A DNA stretch of 64,000 nt, taken from contig NZ_CP063779.1 in assembly GCF_021596945.1 (NCBI RefSeq), positions 2,516,001 through 2,580,000 of the forward strand, in the 5' to 3' direction. Below, piece by piece: positions 1 to 9,371 of the stretch. The notes under the pieces are model-generated. The model searched no databases. It was not told the origin of the DNA and saw only the letters and a program-made list of their open reading frames with translations. The DNA is from Mongoliitalea daihaiensis (GTDB lineage Bacteria; Bacteroidota; Bacteroidia; Cytophagales; Cyclobacteriaceae). The first letter of the stretch is position 1. Every line of letters starts with the position of its first letter. Made by a program: the position numbers and the translations under genes.

Positions 1-1804
1 CTGCTGTCAGGGTGTTTTCATTGCCGTGACCTATAAAATTCAGGAATAAGACTCCATTTTCTATGGATTTGCGGAAGGCTTCCTGAGCTTCGGGAGAACG
101 TTGACGGTTGGACGCGTCTTCAATTTGCTCGAATCGGTCTAAGTATATTTTCTGAATTGAAAATTCGGGATGGTTTTGTTCCAAATACCGAATATGATTT
201 TCGGAATCTGTGATGTGTATGTTGTTGTCTCCGTCATCCGCTACAAATGCTAGCTGGCTTTTCCAAGGCCCCAAAGCCTGATCTACGTTTTCATAGTTGA
301 TGATTTTATCTACTGCCTCTCGTGCTTCCCGGGCATTGATGGCTGGAATTCTCCCAACTCCAATTTGCATAGGAGCATCTCCTGCTGGAGACTCTTCCCA
401 AAACCCAATTCCGAATGCAATCATCCCGAAATAGTCATCAGAACTGTAGGTCATCAAAGGATTCAAGCTATTTCTTGATGTGTATATAGGTACAAGATTG
501 GGTCTTCCACGGAAAATCCCTTTATAATCATACGTGCCTTTACCTAAAAACAATACGTTTTTTAGGTTTCCACCATTTTGGTACTTGTCCGCAATAAAAT
601 TGCGAATGCCTGTAACATCTCTGTTTCCATAGGCATAGCCGTCAAAAACGTCCTGAATCAAAACAACAGCAGTCTGTATGCCCTTACTGATTTTATGGTT
701 GGCAAGTCGATTAGCCTGATTTTGGAGCAGGGGGTGCGTAATGATTAAAAGAGATGCATTTTGATGAGCAGTCCTACTCGATAGATTTACGGGTTGAAAA
801 TTACGAATGAGTGGGATTTGATTTTCCTGATAACTTGCAATTTTATCCAGAGGCTTTACTTCTGCATCTTCAGAAATGCTGTGAACTTCAAAATTTGAGT
901 TTATTTTCCAAAATAGTCTGTTTCCATCAGGAGTAAGTCTAGCTAAATTTCCACGGTGTAGGTAAACTGCATTGGAAAGATTGGCCACTGAAACCTGCGA
1001 GGATAGGATGGCAAAATCTAAAAAGCCGGCTCCATTGAAGTCAGAAGACTCGTAGCGTGTTCTCACTTGAAGTTCATTTCCGGAATAGGTAACCATTCGT
1101 TGATACAAGCCCTCGATTCCTTTGATACCATAGGTGGTATTGGGAATTGGTGGAATAGGGAACGTTTCAAAATTTTGTCCAGCTACGCTGATATGAAACC
1201 GGTTTTCAGCTACTGCTTGTCCAAGGTAGTGGATAAACAGTTCATGCGTATTCCCCATTTTACTGGAAAGGGGCATGCTAAAATTAAATGTTTGACCACC
1301 GAAAAAAGGTCGGGAATACCAATTTCTTCCAGAGTTAAGGATGTTATCTTCTTGCCATTTCCTAAATTGAATAAAGGCAAGCTGATTGATCACAGGAAGG
1401 CTAGCATTTGCTTGTGCGGCTGAACTGATGCGCTGAGGCTGCGTCGTCCTACCAACCCAATAAAAAAGAGTATCTGTGTAGGGATTGCTTTGGATATGGA
1501 GTGTGTTGGCAGAGGCTTCTACACGGTGCGGACCTTGTGCATAAAAGACAAGACGGTTTCCAATAACTTGACTAGGTAGTTGATGTGGTTCTTTAAAATC
1601 TTCCGTAAGTACTTGATTCAATGGTCCATGTTGACCAAAGATTCCAACTTCTGAAATATTATTGAAACCATGTTGCCGTAAATCATCCATTGAGATGGCG
1701 TACATCCCTTCTGCTGTAATAGGAAATTTCATATACAGTTCTTGTGCTAGGCTATTAACCCAACACATGAATAATAAAAAATAAACTGTTACACTACGGC
1801 GCAT
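1..1804 (-). CDS. porU: Type IX secretion system sortase PorU, N-terminal part (runs off left edge)
   Basis: About 600 codons of a gingipain-like (peptidase family C25) protein are visible on the minus strand; the 3' end lies outside the window. It starts MRRSVTVYFLLF, a signal peptide ending near SLAQ, so the product is exported. The C25 part shows DDGDNNIH and then FLNFIGHGNENTL, whose His matches the catalytic His of C25 enzymes; the catalytic Cys would lie beyond the edge. The beta-rich region before the C25 domain fits PorU, which removes the C-terminal sorting domain of T9SS cargo and attaches cargo to A-LPS at the cell surface. The ATG overlaps the last 11 bp of pssA, so the two are probably co-transcribed. 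A C25 cargo protease is the alternative, but the gene context and long N-terminal region favour PorU. Confidence 0.85.
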   Translation of the reverse strand, partial: MRRSVTVYFLLFMCWVNSLAQELYMKFPITAEGMYAISMDDLRQHGFNNISEVGIFGQHGPLNQVLTEDFKEPHQLPSQVIGNRLVFYAQGPHRVEASANTLHIQSNPYTDTLFYWVGRTTQPQRISSAAQANASLPVINQLAFIQFRKWQEDNILNSGRNWYSRPFFGGQTFNFSMPLSSKMGNTHELFIHYLGQAVAENRFHISVAGQNFETFPIPPIPNTTYGIKGIEGLYQRMVTYSGNELQVRTRYESSDFNGAGFLDFAILSSQVSVANLSNAVYLHRGNLARLTPDGNRLFWKINSNFEVHSISEDAEVKPLDKIASYQENQIPLIRNFQPVNLSSRTAHQNASLLIITHPLLQNQANRLANHKISKGIQTAVVLIQDVFDGYAYGNRDVTGIRNFIADKYQNGGNLKNVLFLGKGTYDYKGIFRGRPNLVPIYTSRNSLNPLMTYSSDDYFGMIAFGIGFWEESPAGDAPMQIGVGRIPAINAREAREAVDKIINYENVDQALGPWKSQLAFVADDGDNNIHITDSENHIRYLEQNHPEFSIQKIYLDRFEQIEDASNRQRSPEAQEAFRKSIENGVLFLNFIGHGNENTLTA

Positions 1805-2492
1805 TCTTTTGTACTAATCCTTCCACTACAGACAACACAATATACGTAATAATTAGCAAGGGAATACCTGCCCAGCCAAGAGATAATATCAATGTGGCTC
1901 CAAGGATGATTAAAATAAATCGAAACTCATTGCCTTTCCATTGCTTAGTTTTGAATTTTAAGGCTATCAAGGGTAATTCAGCAACTAATAAAAAGGAGCA
2001 AATCAGAGCCAAGCATACAAGTACATAAGCATTTTCCAAAAAGGCTACTGAGTTTCCAAATTTATCCATCAGAAATGGAAGAGTTGATATAAACAAAGCA
2101 TTCGCCGGTGTTGGAACCCCTATAAATCGATCGGATTGGCGTTCATCTATATTAAATTTGGCTAATCGAACTGCGGAAAAAACGCCAATGATGAATGCAA
2201 TAAATGGCAATATGGTGTTTGACGTATTTTGCTCAATCAATTGAAATAGAATAAAGGCTGGCAAGACCCCAAATGTCACCAAATCTGCGAGAGAGTCAAG
2301 CTGTTTGCCAATCTCACTACTGACCTTTAATAACCTTGCGGCAAAGCCATCCAGAAAATCAAAAACAGCGGCAAGGAAGATACAATAGGCTGCAAATGTC
2401 AAGTCTCCCTGAAAGGCGAAGTAAATACCAACCATTCCGGAGAACAAGTTAAGGCTCGTGAGACTATTGGGTATGTGTTGTTTGAAAGTCAA
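1794..2492 (-). CDS. pssA: CDP-diacylglycerol--serine O-phosphatidyltransferase
   Basis: This is a 232-residue integral membrane enzyme that makes phosphatidylserine, the precursor of phosphatidylethanolamine. The complete CDP-alcohol phosphatidyltransferase signature is present: D45-x2-D48-G49-x2-A52-R53-x8-G62-x3-D66-x3-D70. About seven hydrophobic segments follow, as in the class II PssA family. Its start overlaps the stop of the upstream MBL gene (ATGA), and its own 3' end overlaps porU by 11 bp, which points to translational coupling of three genes. The same signature occurs in PgsA, but the length and N-terminus (HIPNSLTSLNLFSG) fit PssA better. Confidence 0.9.
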   Translation of the reverse strand: MTFKQHIPNSLTSLNLFSGMVGIYFAFQGDLTFAAYCIFLAAVFDFLDGFAARLLKVSSEIGKQLDSLADLVTFGVLPAFILFQLIEQNTSNTILPFIAFIIGVFSAVRLAKFNIDERQSDRFIGVPTPANALFISTLPFLMDKFGNSVAFLENAYVLVCLALICSFLLVAELPLIALKFKTKQWKGNEFRFILIILGATLILSLGWAGIPLLIITYIVLSVVEGLVQKNAP

Positions 2493-3142
2493 AATCGTGC
2501 GTTTTTACCAACAAATGGGTTATGAATTTTTTCAATCCCTATTGTCGTGGCGGGACCGTGCCCTGGATAAACTTTTGTATCATCAGGCAAGGTAAATAAT
2601 TCCTCTCGGATGGCAGCAAGAAGTGTTTGATGATCTCCTCCCGGAAGATCTGTTCTACCTATACTTCCTTGAAACAACGTATCACCTACTATACAAATAC
2701 CCGAAGGAGCATGGTAAAATACTAGGTGCCCTGGCGCATGTCCGGGTACAAAACGAATTTCTAATGATTCAGTCCCTATCTTAAATCTTGTGTGAGAATC
2801 TAAGAGCTCATCTGCTTCCGTCTCTTGATACGCCTGAAATCCATAACTTGGGGCATAGGCAGATACGGATTTGAGTACAGGAATTTCTTTTGAGTGGATC
2901 CACAAAGGGACTTGGTAGGTATGCTTAATAAAAGCATTACCCAAAACATGGTCTATATGGCAATGCGTATTGATAAGTGCTACTACCTCTAATTGCTCTT
3001 GATGAATAAAAAAAGTCAATTGATCTCTCTCTTGTTTCTCATAACACCCCGGATCAAAGATGACAGCCTTTTTTGTCTCATCGTAGGCGATGTATGTATT
3101 TTCCTGAAAAGGGTTAAAGGTGAATGTTTTAAGATAAAGCAT
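2489..3142 (-). CDS. MBL-fold metallohydrolase (glyoxalase II-like)
   Basis: This 217-residue protein has the metallo-beta-lactamase fold. The H60-x-H62-x-D64-H65 motif (HCHIDH), the later GHAPGHLV and GDTLF motifs and the C-terminal YPGHGP supply the expected two-metal ligands. The short length and the GRTDLPGGD segment place it with the YcbL/glyoxalase II-like hydrolases, which often cleave thioesters such as S-lactoylglutathione; the actual substrate is not known from the sequence. It is the first gene of a minus-strand run followed by pssA and porU. It is divergent from the flavoprotein gene, with only 55 bp between the two starts. Confidence 0.88.
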   Translation of the reverse strand: MLYLKTFTFNPFQENTYIAYDETKKAVIFDPGCYEKQERDQLTFFIHQEQLEVVALINTHCHIDHVLGNAFIKHTYQVPLWIHSKEIPVLKSVSAYAPSYGFQAYQETEADELLDSHTRFKIGTESLEIRFVPGHAPGHLVFYHAPSGICIVGDTLFQGSIGRTDLPGGDHQTLLAAIREELFTLPDDTKVYPGHGPATTIGIEKIHNPFVGKNARF

Positions 3143-3197
3143 GGACGATAGTTAGTTAGAAATCTCAAAATAACAAAGAAAGCAGCTATTTTTGGGT

Positions 3198-4241
3198 ATG
3201 GAAATCGACTTTTTACTCATTGGTCAAGGTTTAGCGGGTACCGCATTGTCTTATCGCCTTCTAAAAGCTGGCCGAAAAGTCTTGGTAATGGACTTGCCAC
3301 ATGAAAATCAAAGCAGTAGAATTGCAGCAGGGTTGTATAATCCAATTACAGGCAAAAAAATGGTAAAAACATGGAAGGGTGATGTCTTATTCCCAGAGAT
3401 TGAGCCTTTCTATGAGCAGCTAGAGAAAGAACTAGAAATTAATTTTCTATATAAGAAGGCAATTTATAGGCCTTTTTTGTCGATTGAGGAACAGAATGAA
3501 TGGATGGGCTACAGTGGGGAGGAAGGGTTTCAAGCATACTTTCAGGAGATTTTTCAACAAACACATTTCCCAGAAGTAGTCAATCCATATGGGGGGATTT
3601 TGCTTGCGCAATCGGGGTATTTGGATATACCTACCTATTTAGATACCTACCGAGATTATCTTATCCGATTGGATGCCTATCGGGAAGAGCGATATGATGA
3701 AGAATTCTTGATGTTTACAGAAACAGGCGTTCGATACAAGGAAATTAATGCTAAGGGGATCGTTTACTGCAATGGATTAGGGACGATGGGAAGTAAATAT
3801 TTCTCCAACGCGCCTTTCGCACCTGTTAAAGGAGAAATACTAGATATCCAACAAGATTTTGTACCAGACGAAATAATCAATCGCGGAGTATTCAGAATAC
3901 CTCTTTCTAATGGCAATCTCAGAGTAGGTTCTACCTACACTTGGCATGATTTGGATAGCGGTCCAACCGAACGGGCTAAAGAAGAGATTTTTGAAAAGTT
4001 AGATAAATTGATGGTTTCCAATGAAAAAGTACTTGTTGCACACCGGACAGGAATCAGGCCCGCTACAAAGGATCGAAAACCGTTTTTAGGAAAACATCCT
4101 GAGTTTTCAAGCGTTTATATCTTCAATGGATTCGGCGCCAAGGGTGTGTCTTTAACTCCATATTTTAGTAAAGTAATGACAGATTTGTTGTTAAATAATC
4201 AAAATCCAGAAAAAGAAGTCAACATTAGCAGATGGAAATAA
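3198..4241 (+). CDS. FAD-dependent oxidoreductase, DAO family
   Basis: I place the start at the ATG at 3198, not the in-frame TTG six bases earlier, giving 347 residues. The N-terminus (MEIDFLLIGQGLAG) is a Rossmann dinucleotide-binding motif, GxGxxG at residues 9-14, followed by an acidic strand end (VLVMD). The middle carries substrate-domain strands and the C-terminal RPATKDRKPFLG and NGFGAKGVSLTPY are typical of D-amino-acid oxidase/MnmC-C-like flavoproteins. The substrate is unknown. No SD sequence is obvious; a TATTTTTG motif ends three bases before the ATG (see findings). A gap of 48 bp leads to the next gene on the same strand. Confidence 0.82.
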   Translation: MEIDFLLIGQGLAGTALSYRLLKAGRKVLVMDLPHENQSSRIAAGLYNPITGKKMVKTWKGDVLFPEIEPFYEQLEKELEINFLYKKAIYRPFLSIEEQNEWMGYSGEEGFQAYFQEIFQQTHFPEVVNPYGGILLAQSGYLDIPTYLDTYRDYLIRLDAYREERYDEEFLMFTETGVRYKEINAKGIVYCNGLGTMGSKYFSNAPFAPVKGEILDIQQDFVPDEIINRGVFRIPLSNGNLRVGSTYTWHDLDSGPTERAKEEIFEKLDKLMVSNEKVLVAHRTGIRPATKDRKPFLGKHPEFSSVYIFNGFGAKGVSLTPYFSKVMTDLLLNNQNPEKEVNISRWK

Positions 4242-4289
4242 ACATAAGTGGATTTTTTAAGTATATTTAAAAGTCAATGTAATTGGTAC

Positions 4290-7200
4290 ATGAAATCAAG
4301 AATCTTACCTCTTTTCATACTTCTCTTTTCTCTAGCACCGAGCATTGTTTTTGCGCAATTTGATAGGGATCGATTTGGTAAAAACCGTGTTCAGCATAAA
4401 AATATTGAATGGTACTTCTATTCATCTAATAATTTCGAAGTGTATTATTTCGATGGCGGGATGAATAATGCAAGAATGGCCATTGATTTTTTAGAAAGTG
4501 AATTTGATCGATTGACCCAATTGATCGGATATGTTGCCTATACAAAACCTAAGGTATTTATCTATAACTCACCACAGGAGTTACTCCAAAGTAATCTTAA
4601 TTTAAATAAAGATGAATACACAATTGACGGACAAACCTATTTTAGTCGGTTGATTGGAGAAGTGGCTTTTGAAGGAACTTGGGAGAAATTCAAGAAAGAT
4701 TTACTTTACACCACTTCCAAAATCATTATTGAAGAGATGTTGTATGGATCCACTATTGTGGATGCTTTTCAATCCAATCTCATAAATAGTTTTCCAGATT
4801 GGTACATCGATGGGGCTGCGCGATACATAGGCTATGGATGGAGCAGGGAAATGGATGATTTTGTAAGACACTATTTCAAGGATAATAAAAATATCAAACT
4901 ACATCGATTACAAGAGGCAGAAGCGTCTTGGGTTGGGCAGTCTGTTTGGAATTTTGTGGTAGAAAAATATGGGCGCCGGTACATTTCTAGTATCCTCAAT
5001 TTGAGTAGAATTAACCGGAATGAAGAAAATTCCATTGCTAATACCATTGGCTTGAACTATAAGTCATTTTTAGAACAATGGAGAAGTTTTTATGTATCAA
5101 CAAGCGAGCCAGTTTTTACATCTTTCAAAGGTATTAATGAGTCTAATCAAATTAATGAAACAAATCCTTCTAATCTAGGCGCAATCAATGATATCAAATT
5201 CAGTCCGGATGCGAAGCATTTAGCATACGTAATCAATAATGGAGGGAAATTTAAGGTTCAAGTAAGGGAAATGTCATCGGGCAGAGAGCGTACAATATTT
5301 TCTGGAGGATCTTCTACACCTGACCAACCTGCCAACCTAACATCTCCTGTGATAGCTTGGAGGGATACATTGAATTTAACTATTGCAACCTTTCGAAGAG
5401 GAACGACAACCCTCCGATCTCGCGCCATTGATGGTTCTGCTCAAGACAGGATTTTCTTACGGAATATTACTCAGATTTTAAACTTAGATTTCAACTCTAC
5501 GGGTAGAAATATGGTATTGTCTGCAATTTCGAACGGCAGAACAGATGTATATACGTTGAATGTCCGTGGGGTTGGAAGAAGATTGACAAATGATGTGTTT
5601 GATAACATCTATCCTGTATTTTTAAATGATTCGACCATAATTTTTGCTTCAAATCGTGCAGATCTTCCAGATTCTGTTTTGACCCGTACACCAGATGTCA
5701 AACAGTTACCTGATTATTTCAATCTCTATAAAGTAGATTTGACGGACACAACAAATCAGCTCCAGAAGTTGACCAATCAAAATAATCTCAACATCAAACC
5801 ACGGGTACTCAATAGCAATAATTTACTATTGTTAAGTGATCAAAGTGGAATTATGAACCTAAACCGATTGACTATTTCCAACGGTATTTTAAGTCAGGTT
5901 TCAGCATTTAATAAGAGTTTAGAAGCTTTCGACTATTCTTCAAGAATCAACAGAATAGCTTACTCGGTAAGAGATGGTAATCAAAGTAGGCTGATAGTGG
6001 AGTCTTTTTCCAATGCGGATCAATTCACCCCTAGTACACCAAGAGTTCAATTGCTTCAAGCCAAGAACTTATCTGAACGCATTGCAACAAGGCGTACAGA
6101 AATGGATGTAGAAGAAAGGGTAGCCACTGAGCCAAGGCCGACGTTTGATAGAAACACTCGACCGTCGACTGTTAAAGCAGATACCTCATTGAATATTCGA
6201 TTGGAAGATATTATGAGTGGGCGAGTAGCCAGTCAAGGAGAGCGAGTGGAAGTAGTGAGTCCAAGAGATACAATTCCACCAATCCTTAGTGATAGTTTGC
6301 CAACGCCTCAAAATTTAATCGGCAGTATCAATGTAGACCGTTTGCGTTTTGAAAGAAGTGGCGCTATTGATACCGATAATTACATTTTTGACACCATTCC
6401 TGCTGCATCTGCACTTGTCGAAGCTACGCGGACTCAGGCATCAACGCGCAGTAATTTGCTAGAGAATTTTAGAAGACAAGGCTTACAAAAGCGCGTAGTA
6501 GGTCCTCGTAGAATAGAACAGCAATTCATCACAAGTAGCCTCAATACAGATTGGGTTATTGATCCATTGAGAGGATTTGGAGTCAAGCTTGCAGGAGAAA
6601 TGACAGATATCCTAGACAATCATGTTTTCAGGGGTTCGATCATGACACCATTGGATTTTCGATCTGGTAGTGATGTAATGTTTGAATATGAGTATCTGAA
6701 ACAACGGGTAGATGCACGCTTGAGATATGACCGAAGAGCTATACAAGTTAATCAAGGTGATCTTACTTTCCAACGCTATGTATTAAACAAAGCTGAATTG
6801 GGTTTCTCCTATCCTGTAAATGTTCATGCACGCTTTACCGCTGCTCCATTCATTGCGCAAACTCAATACTTTAATTTGAATCCAGACTCGATTATTCGTG
6901 GTCAATTCCCTGAAAGGAATCGGTTAGATGTTAACTATGTAGGAGGTACGGCTGAATTTGTTTTGGATAAAACCCAGCAAATAGGACTATATGCTCAACA
7001 AGGAATGAAAGGTAAAATAGGGTTGAGGCATTATCAAGGATTAAATTTGGGAGAGCGCTCTTTTTCAAATTTTTACTTGGACTTCAGAAACTATCAGAAA
7101 ATACATAAGAATATAGTATTTGCCTCAAGGCTTTTTGCGGGTTCCTTCTTTGGACAAAATCCTCAAAATTATTTGGTAGGAGGGATGAACAATTGGTTAT

Positions 7201-7703
7201 TTAACCAATTCCGTACACCACCAGCTAATCGTCCTGAACAATCTCCGGTGAGGAATCCAGAGGGTGTTGAAAACTCGAATATTTTGTTTGCAGAGTTTGT
7301 TGATCTTCGAGGTTTCCTATTTGATGAAATTAGAGGAAGAAATGTAGTCACGTTCACCAGTGAATTAAGACTGCCGCTTTTCTCATACTTGTCCAGAGGA
7401 AATATAACTTCCAATTTTGTTAAAAATTTCCAATTGGTAGCCTTCTATGATGTTGGGTCTGCTTGGAATGATGCGGCACCATGGGAAAGAAATAATGATC
7501 AAAACACAGAAATAATACGAACCCCTGGTTCTCCATTCGTAATCACATTGAATAATTTTGGGAGTGCATGGCTGCAAAGTTATGGTGCTGGATTACGCAC
7601 GATTTTCTTGAATTATTATTGCAAGTTTGATGTAGCAAGACCTGTAAGGAATTTCGAAACAGAGGATTTAAGATTTTATGTTACCTTAGGGTATAATTTC
7701 TAA
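4290..7703 (+). CDS. Large outer-membrane protein: degenerate peptidase-MA-like domain, beta propeller, C-terminal barrel
   Basis: The ATG at 4290 is chosen over a GTG at 4248 because it begins a clean signal peptide (MKSRILPLFILLFSLAPSIVFA), giving 1,137 residues. After the signal comes a region resembling the peptidase MA/gluzincin fold, but with IIEEMLY where HExxH is expected and PDWYIDGAARYIG for the helper-helix motif, so it is probably not catalytic. PD40/TolB-like propeller repeats follow (INDIKFSPDAKHLAYV, then similar blades). The last roughly 350 residues look like a BamA/TamA-type surface-antigen barrel (LVAFYDVGSAWND, ending in LGYNF with a terminal aromatic residue). The order suggests an outer-membrane protein with a periplasmic part. 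Its function is not known to me. Confidence 0.75.
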   Translation: MKSRILPLFILLFSLAPSIVFAQFDRDRFGKNRVQHKNIEWYFYSSNNFEVYYFDGGMNNARMAIDFLESEFDRLTQLIGYVAYTKPKVFIYNSPQELLQSNLNLNKDEYTIDGQTYFSRLIGEVAFEGTWEKFKKDLLYTTSKIIIEEMLYGSTIVDAFQSNLINSFPDWYIDGAARYIGYGWSREMDDFVRHYFKDNKNIKLHRLQEAEASWVGQSVWNFVVEKYGRRYISSILNLSRINRNEENSIANTIGLNYKSFLEQWRSFYVSTSEPVFTSFKGINESNQINETNPSNLGAINDIKFSPDAKHLAYVINNGGKFKVQVREMSSGRERTIFSGGSSTPDQPANLTSPVIAWRDTLNLTIATFRRGTTTLRSRAIDGSAQDRIFLRNITQILNLDFNSTGRNMVLSAISNGRTDVYTLNVRGVGRRLTNDVFDNIYPVFLNDSTIIFASNRADLPDSVLTRTPDVKQLPDYFNLYKVDLTDTTNQLQKLTNQNNLNIKPRVLNSNNLLLLSDQSGIMNLNRLTISNGILSQVSAFNKSLEAFDYSSRINRIAYSVRDGNQSRLIVESFSNADQFTPSTPRVQLLQAKNLSERIATRRTEMDVEERVATEPRPTFDRNTRPSTVKADTSLNIRLEDIMSGRVASQGERVEVVSPRDTIPPILSDSLPTPQNLIGSINVDRLRFERSGAIDTDNYIFDTIPAASALVEATRTQASTRSNLLENFRRQGLQKRVVGPRRIEQQFITSSLNTDWVIDPLRGFGVKLAGEMTDILDNHVFRGSIMTPLDFRSGSDVMFEYEYLKQRVDARLRYDRRAIQVNQGDLTFQRYVLNKAELGFSYPVNVHARFTAAPFIAQTQYFNLNPDSIIRGQFPERNRLDVNYVGGTAEFVLDKTQQIGLYAQQGMKGKIGLRHYQGLNLGERSFSNFYLDFRNYQKIHKNIVFASRLFAGSFFGQNPQNYLVGGMNNWLFNQFRTPPANRPEQSPVRNPEGVENSNILFAEFVDLRGFLFDEIRGRNVVTFTSELRLPLFSYLSRGNITSNFVKNFQLVAFYDVGSAWNDAAPWERNNDQNTEIIRTPGSPFVITLNNFGSAWLQSYGAGLRTIFLNYYCKFDVARPVRNFETEDLRFYVTLGYNF

Positions 7704-7718
7704 ATCAACCTTTTTGTT

Positions 7719-8597
7719 ATGATTAAATCCATGACTGGCTACGGCCAGGCTATCTATGAAAGTGATCAACTGATTATTACAGTTGAAGTAAAAACACTTA
7801 ATTCTAAGTTTCTCGACCTTAGCATCCGCAGTCCAAGGCAATATTCTGATAAGGAGTTGGAAATTAGGAATCTTGTTGGTCAAGTATTGGATAGAGGTAA
7901 GGTTAATTTGACAATTGAACTTACGCAAAAATCAGCTGCTGAACTCCCCGTTTCCTTTAATCAAGAACTGTTTCAATCATATATTTTGAAATACAAAGAG
8001 TTAAGTGATCGTAGTGGGGTAGAAGTACACGACTTATTTAAACTGGCCCTACAGTCACCAAACGTTATGACGTCAGTCGTTGAAAAGTCATCCTCAGAGG
8101 AGGATTGGCCTATCGTAAAGGAAACCATTCAACAAGCACTGACTGACTGTGATAAGTTTAGAATGGATGAAGGTAATGCACTGCAAGAGAAATTCCTTTC
8201 CAATCTTGAAATCATTCGTTTGCAACTCAGTCAGGTAAAAGTATTAGATCCTATGAGAAAAGAACGTGTACGATCACGGATTCGGACTAATTTTGCAGAT
8301 TGGTTGGAAGAGAATAGCTTTGATAAAAATAGATTCGAGCAGGAATTGATTTATTACTTTGAGAAAATTGATATCACAGAAGAGATAGTCCGCTTAGAGA
8401 TGCATCTCAATTATTTTGAGAAGAATTTATTGGAGGCGCTCAATCAAGGTAAAAAATTAGGGTTTATTTCCCAAGAAATCGGGCGAGAGATAAATACAAT
8501 TGGCTCCAAAGCCAACGATGCTGAAATGCAACAATCAGTAGTTATCATGAAAGATGAGCTTGAAAAAGTCAAGGAACAAGCCTTGAATATATTGTAA
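7719..8597 (+). CDS. YicC/YloC family endoribonuclease
   Basis: This 292-residue protein begins with the family hallmark MIKSMTGYGQA and ends with the DUF1732 block (SQEIGREINTIGSKANDAEM, ending EQALNIL). Homologues YicC and YloC are cytoplasmic Mn-dependent endoribonucleases. The length is usual for the family. The gene starts 15 bp after the large outer-membrane protein and is the last plus-strand gene before a strong shared terminator. Confidence 0.92.
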   Translation: MIKSMTGYGQAIYESDQLIITVEVKTLNSKFLDLSIRSPRQYSDKELEIRNLVGQVLDRGKVNLTIELTQKSAAELPVSFNQELFQSYILKYKELSDRSGVEVHDLFKLALQSPNVMTSVVEKSSSEEDWPIVKETIQQALTDCDKFRMDEGNALQEKFLSNLEIIRLQLSQVKVLDPMRKERVRSRIRTNFADWLEENSFDKNRFEQELIYYFEKIDITEEIVRLEMHLNYFEKNLLEALNQGKKLGFISQEIGREINTIGSKANDAEMQQSVVIMKDELEKVKEQALNIL

Positions 8598-8632
8598 AAA
8601 AAAAGAGGGATTGAAAATCCCTCTTTTTTTTT
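8596..8632. terminator. Bidirectional intrinsic terminator between yicC and tonB
   Basis: A run of A residues, GAGGGATT, a GAAA-type loop, the complementary ATCCCTC and a run of eight or more T residues form a hairpin with U-tracts in both directions. It overlaps the stop codons of the convergent yicC and tonB genes, so it can serve both. Confidence 0.9.
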
Positions 8633-9305
8633 ATCCTAATTTGAATCTCACTGGGAGTCTCATTCGTACTCTTACAGGTCTTCCTCTTTGCTTGCCTGGG
8701 GACCACTTTGGTGCAGAAGAAACTACTCTGATAGCTTCTTCATCGCAGCCTCCGCCGATACCTCTTAGTAGCTCAACATCTTGGATAGATCCATCTGTAT
8801 TTACTACAAAGACTACGTATACTGTTCCCTCGATACCCATTCTTCTTGCTTGAGTAGGGTACTTCAAGTTTTTAGATAAGTACTGATACCATGCCTCCAT
8901 ACCTCCTGGGAATTCGGGTGCATTTTCTACAACGTCGAAAATTTCGTCTGCTTTCTCTACGACTGGAGCATCTGCAATGACTACTTCTCGAATGACCATT
9001 TCTTCTTTAACATCAACGTCAAAGTTTACTTCAATCTTTTCTTCGATTTCAACTTCATCCGGAATTTCTTGGATTACCGGTTGCTCCACTGGTGGTGGTG
9101 GAGGTGGTGGTTGTTCTGTGATTGGGATATCTAACAATTCCTCTATTTCAACGTCCAACTGTCCCAAATCTTTTAAATTACGATCGTCATAAGACTTGTA
9201 TTCAAAAGCAAATAGAACGAGTCCAACACTGACTAGAAGACCCAAGTTCAGGAACATTCCTGATTTCTTGGATAAATCCGCTTGTGGCGTCTTTTTAGCT
9301 TCCAT
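8631..9305 (-). CDS. tonB: Energy transducer TonB
   Basis: This 224-residue protein has a short cytoplasmic N-terminus, one membrane helix at about residues 17-35, and an acidic, proline-rich periplasmic stretch with PPPPPPPV. A C-terminal TonB domain covers about residues 130-224 (PEFPGGMEAWYQYL, GIEGTVYVVFVV, RMRLPVRFKLG). It couples the ExbBD proton-motive-force motor to outer-membrane receptors; no exbB or exbD lies in this window. It is the last gene of a minus-strand run that includes sprA, 66 bp after the VanZ-like gene. It ends inside the shared terminator. Confidence 0.92.
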   Translation of the reverse strand: MEAKKTPQADLSKKSGMFLNLGLLVSVGLVLFAFEYKSYDDRNLKDLGQLDVEIEELLDIPITEQPPPPPPPVEQPVIQEIPDEVEIEEKIEVNFDVDVKEEMVIREVVIADAPVVEKADEIFDVVENAPEFPGGMEAWYQYLSKNLKYPTQARRMGIEGTVYVVFVVNTDGSIQDVELLRGIGGGCDEEAIRVVSSAPKWSPGKQRGRPVRVRMRLPVRFKLG

Positions 9306-9371
9306 GGTTGTACTTTATAAAGGTTAATAATTTCACGGTTACGAATAACAATTGTAGTTATTAATTTTGAT

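Noticed and set aside
1067-1423. 118-residue plus-strand frame
   Set aside because: It lies antisense within porU, whose frame is continuous and has clear C25 motifs.
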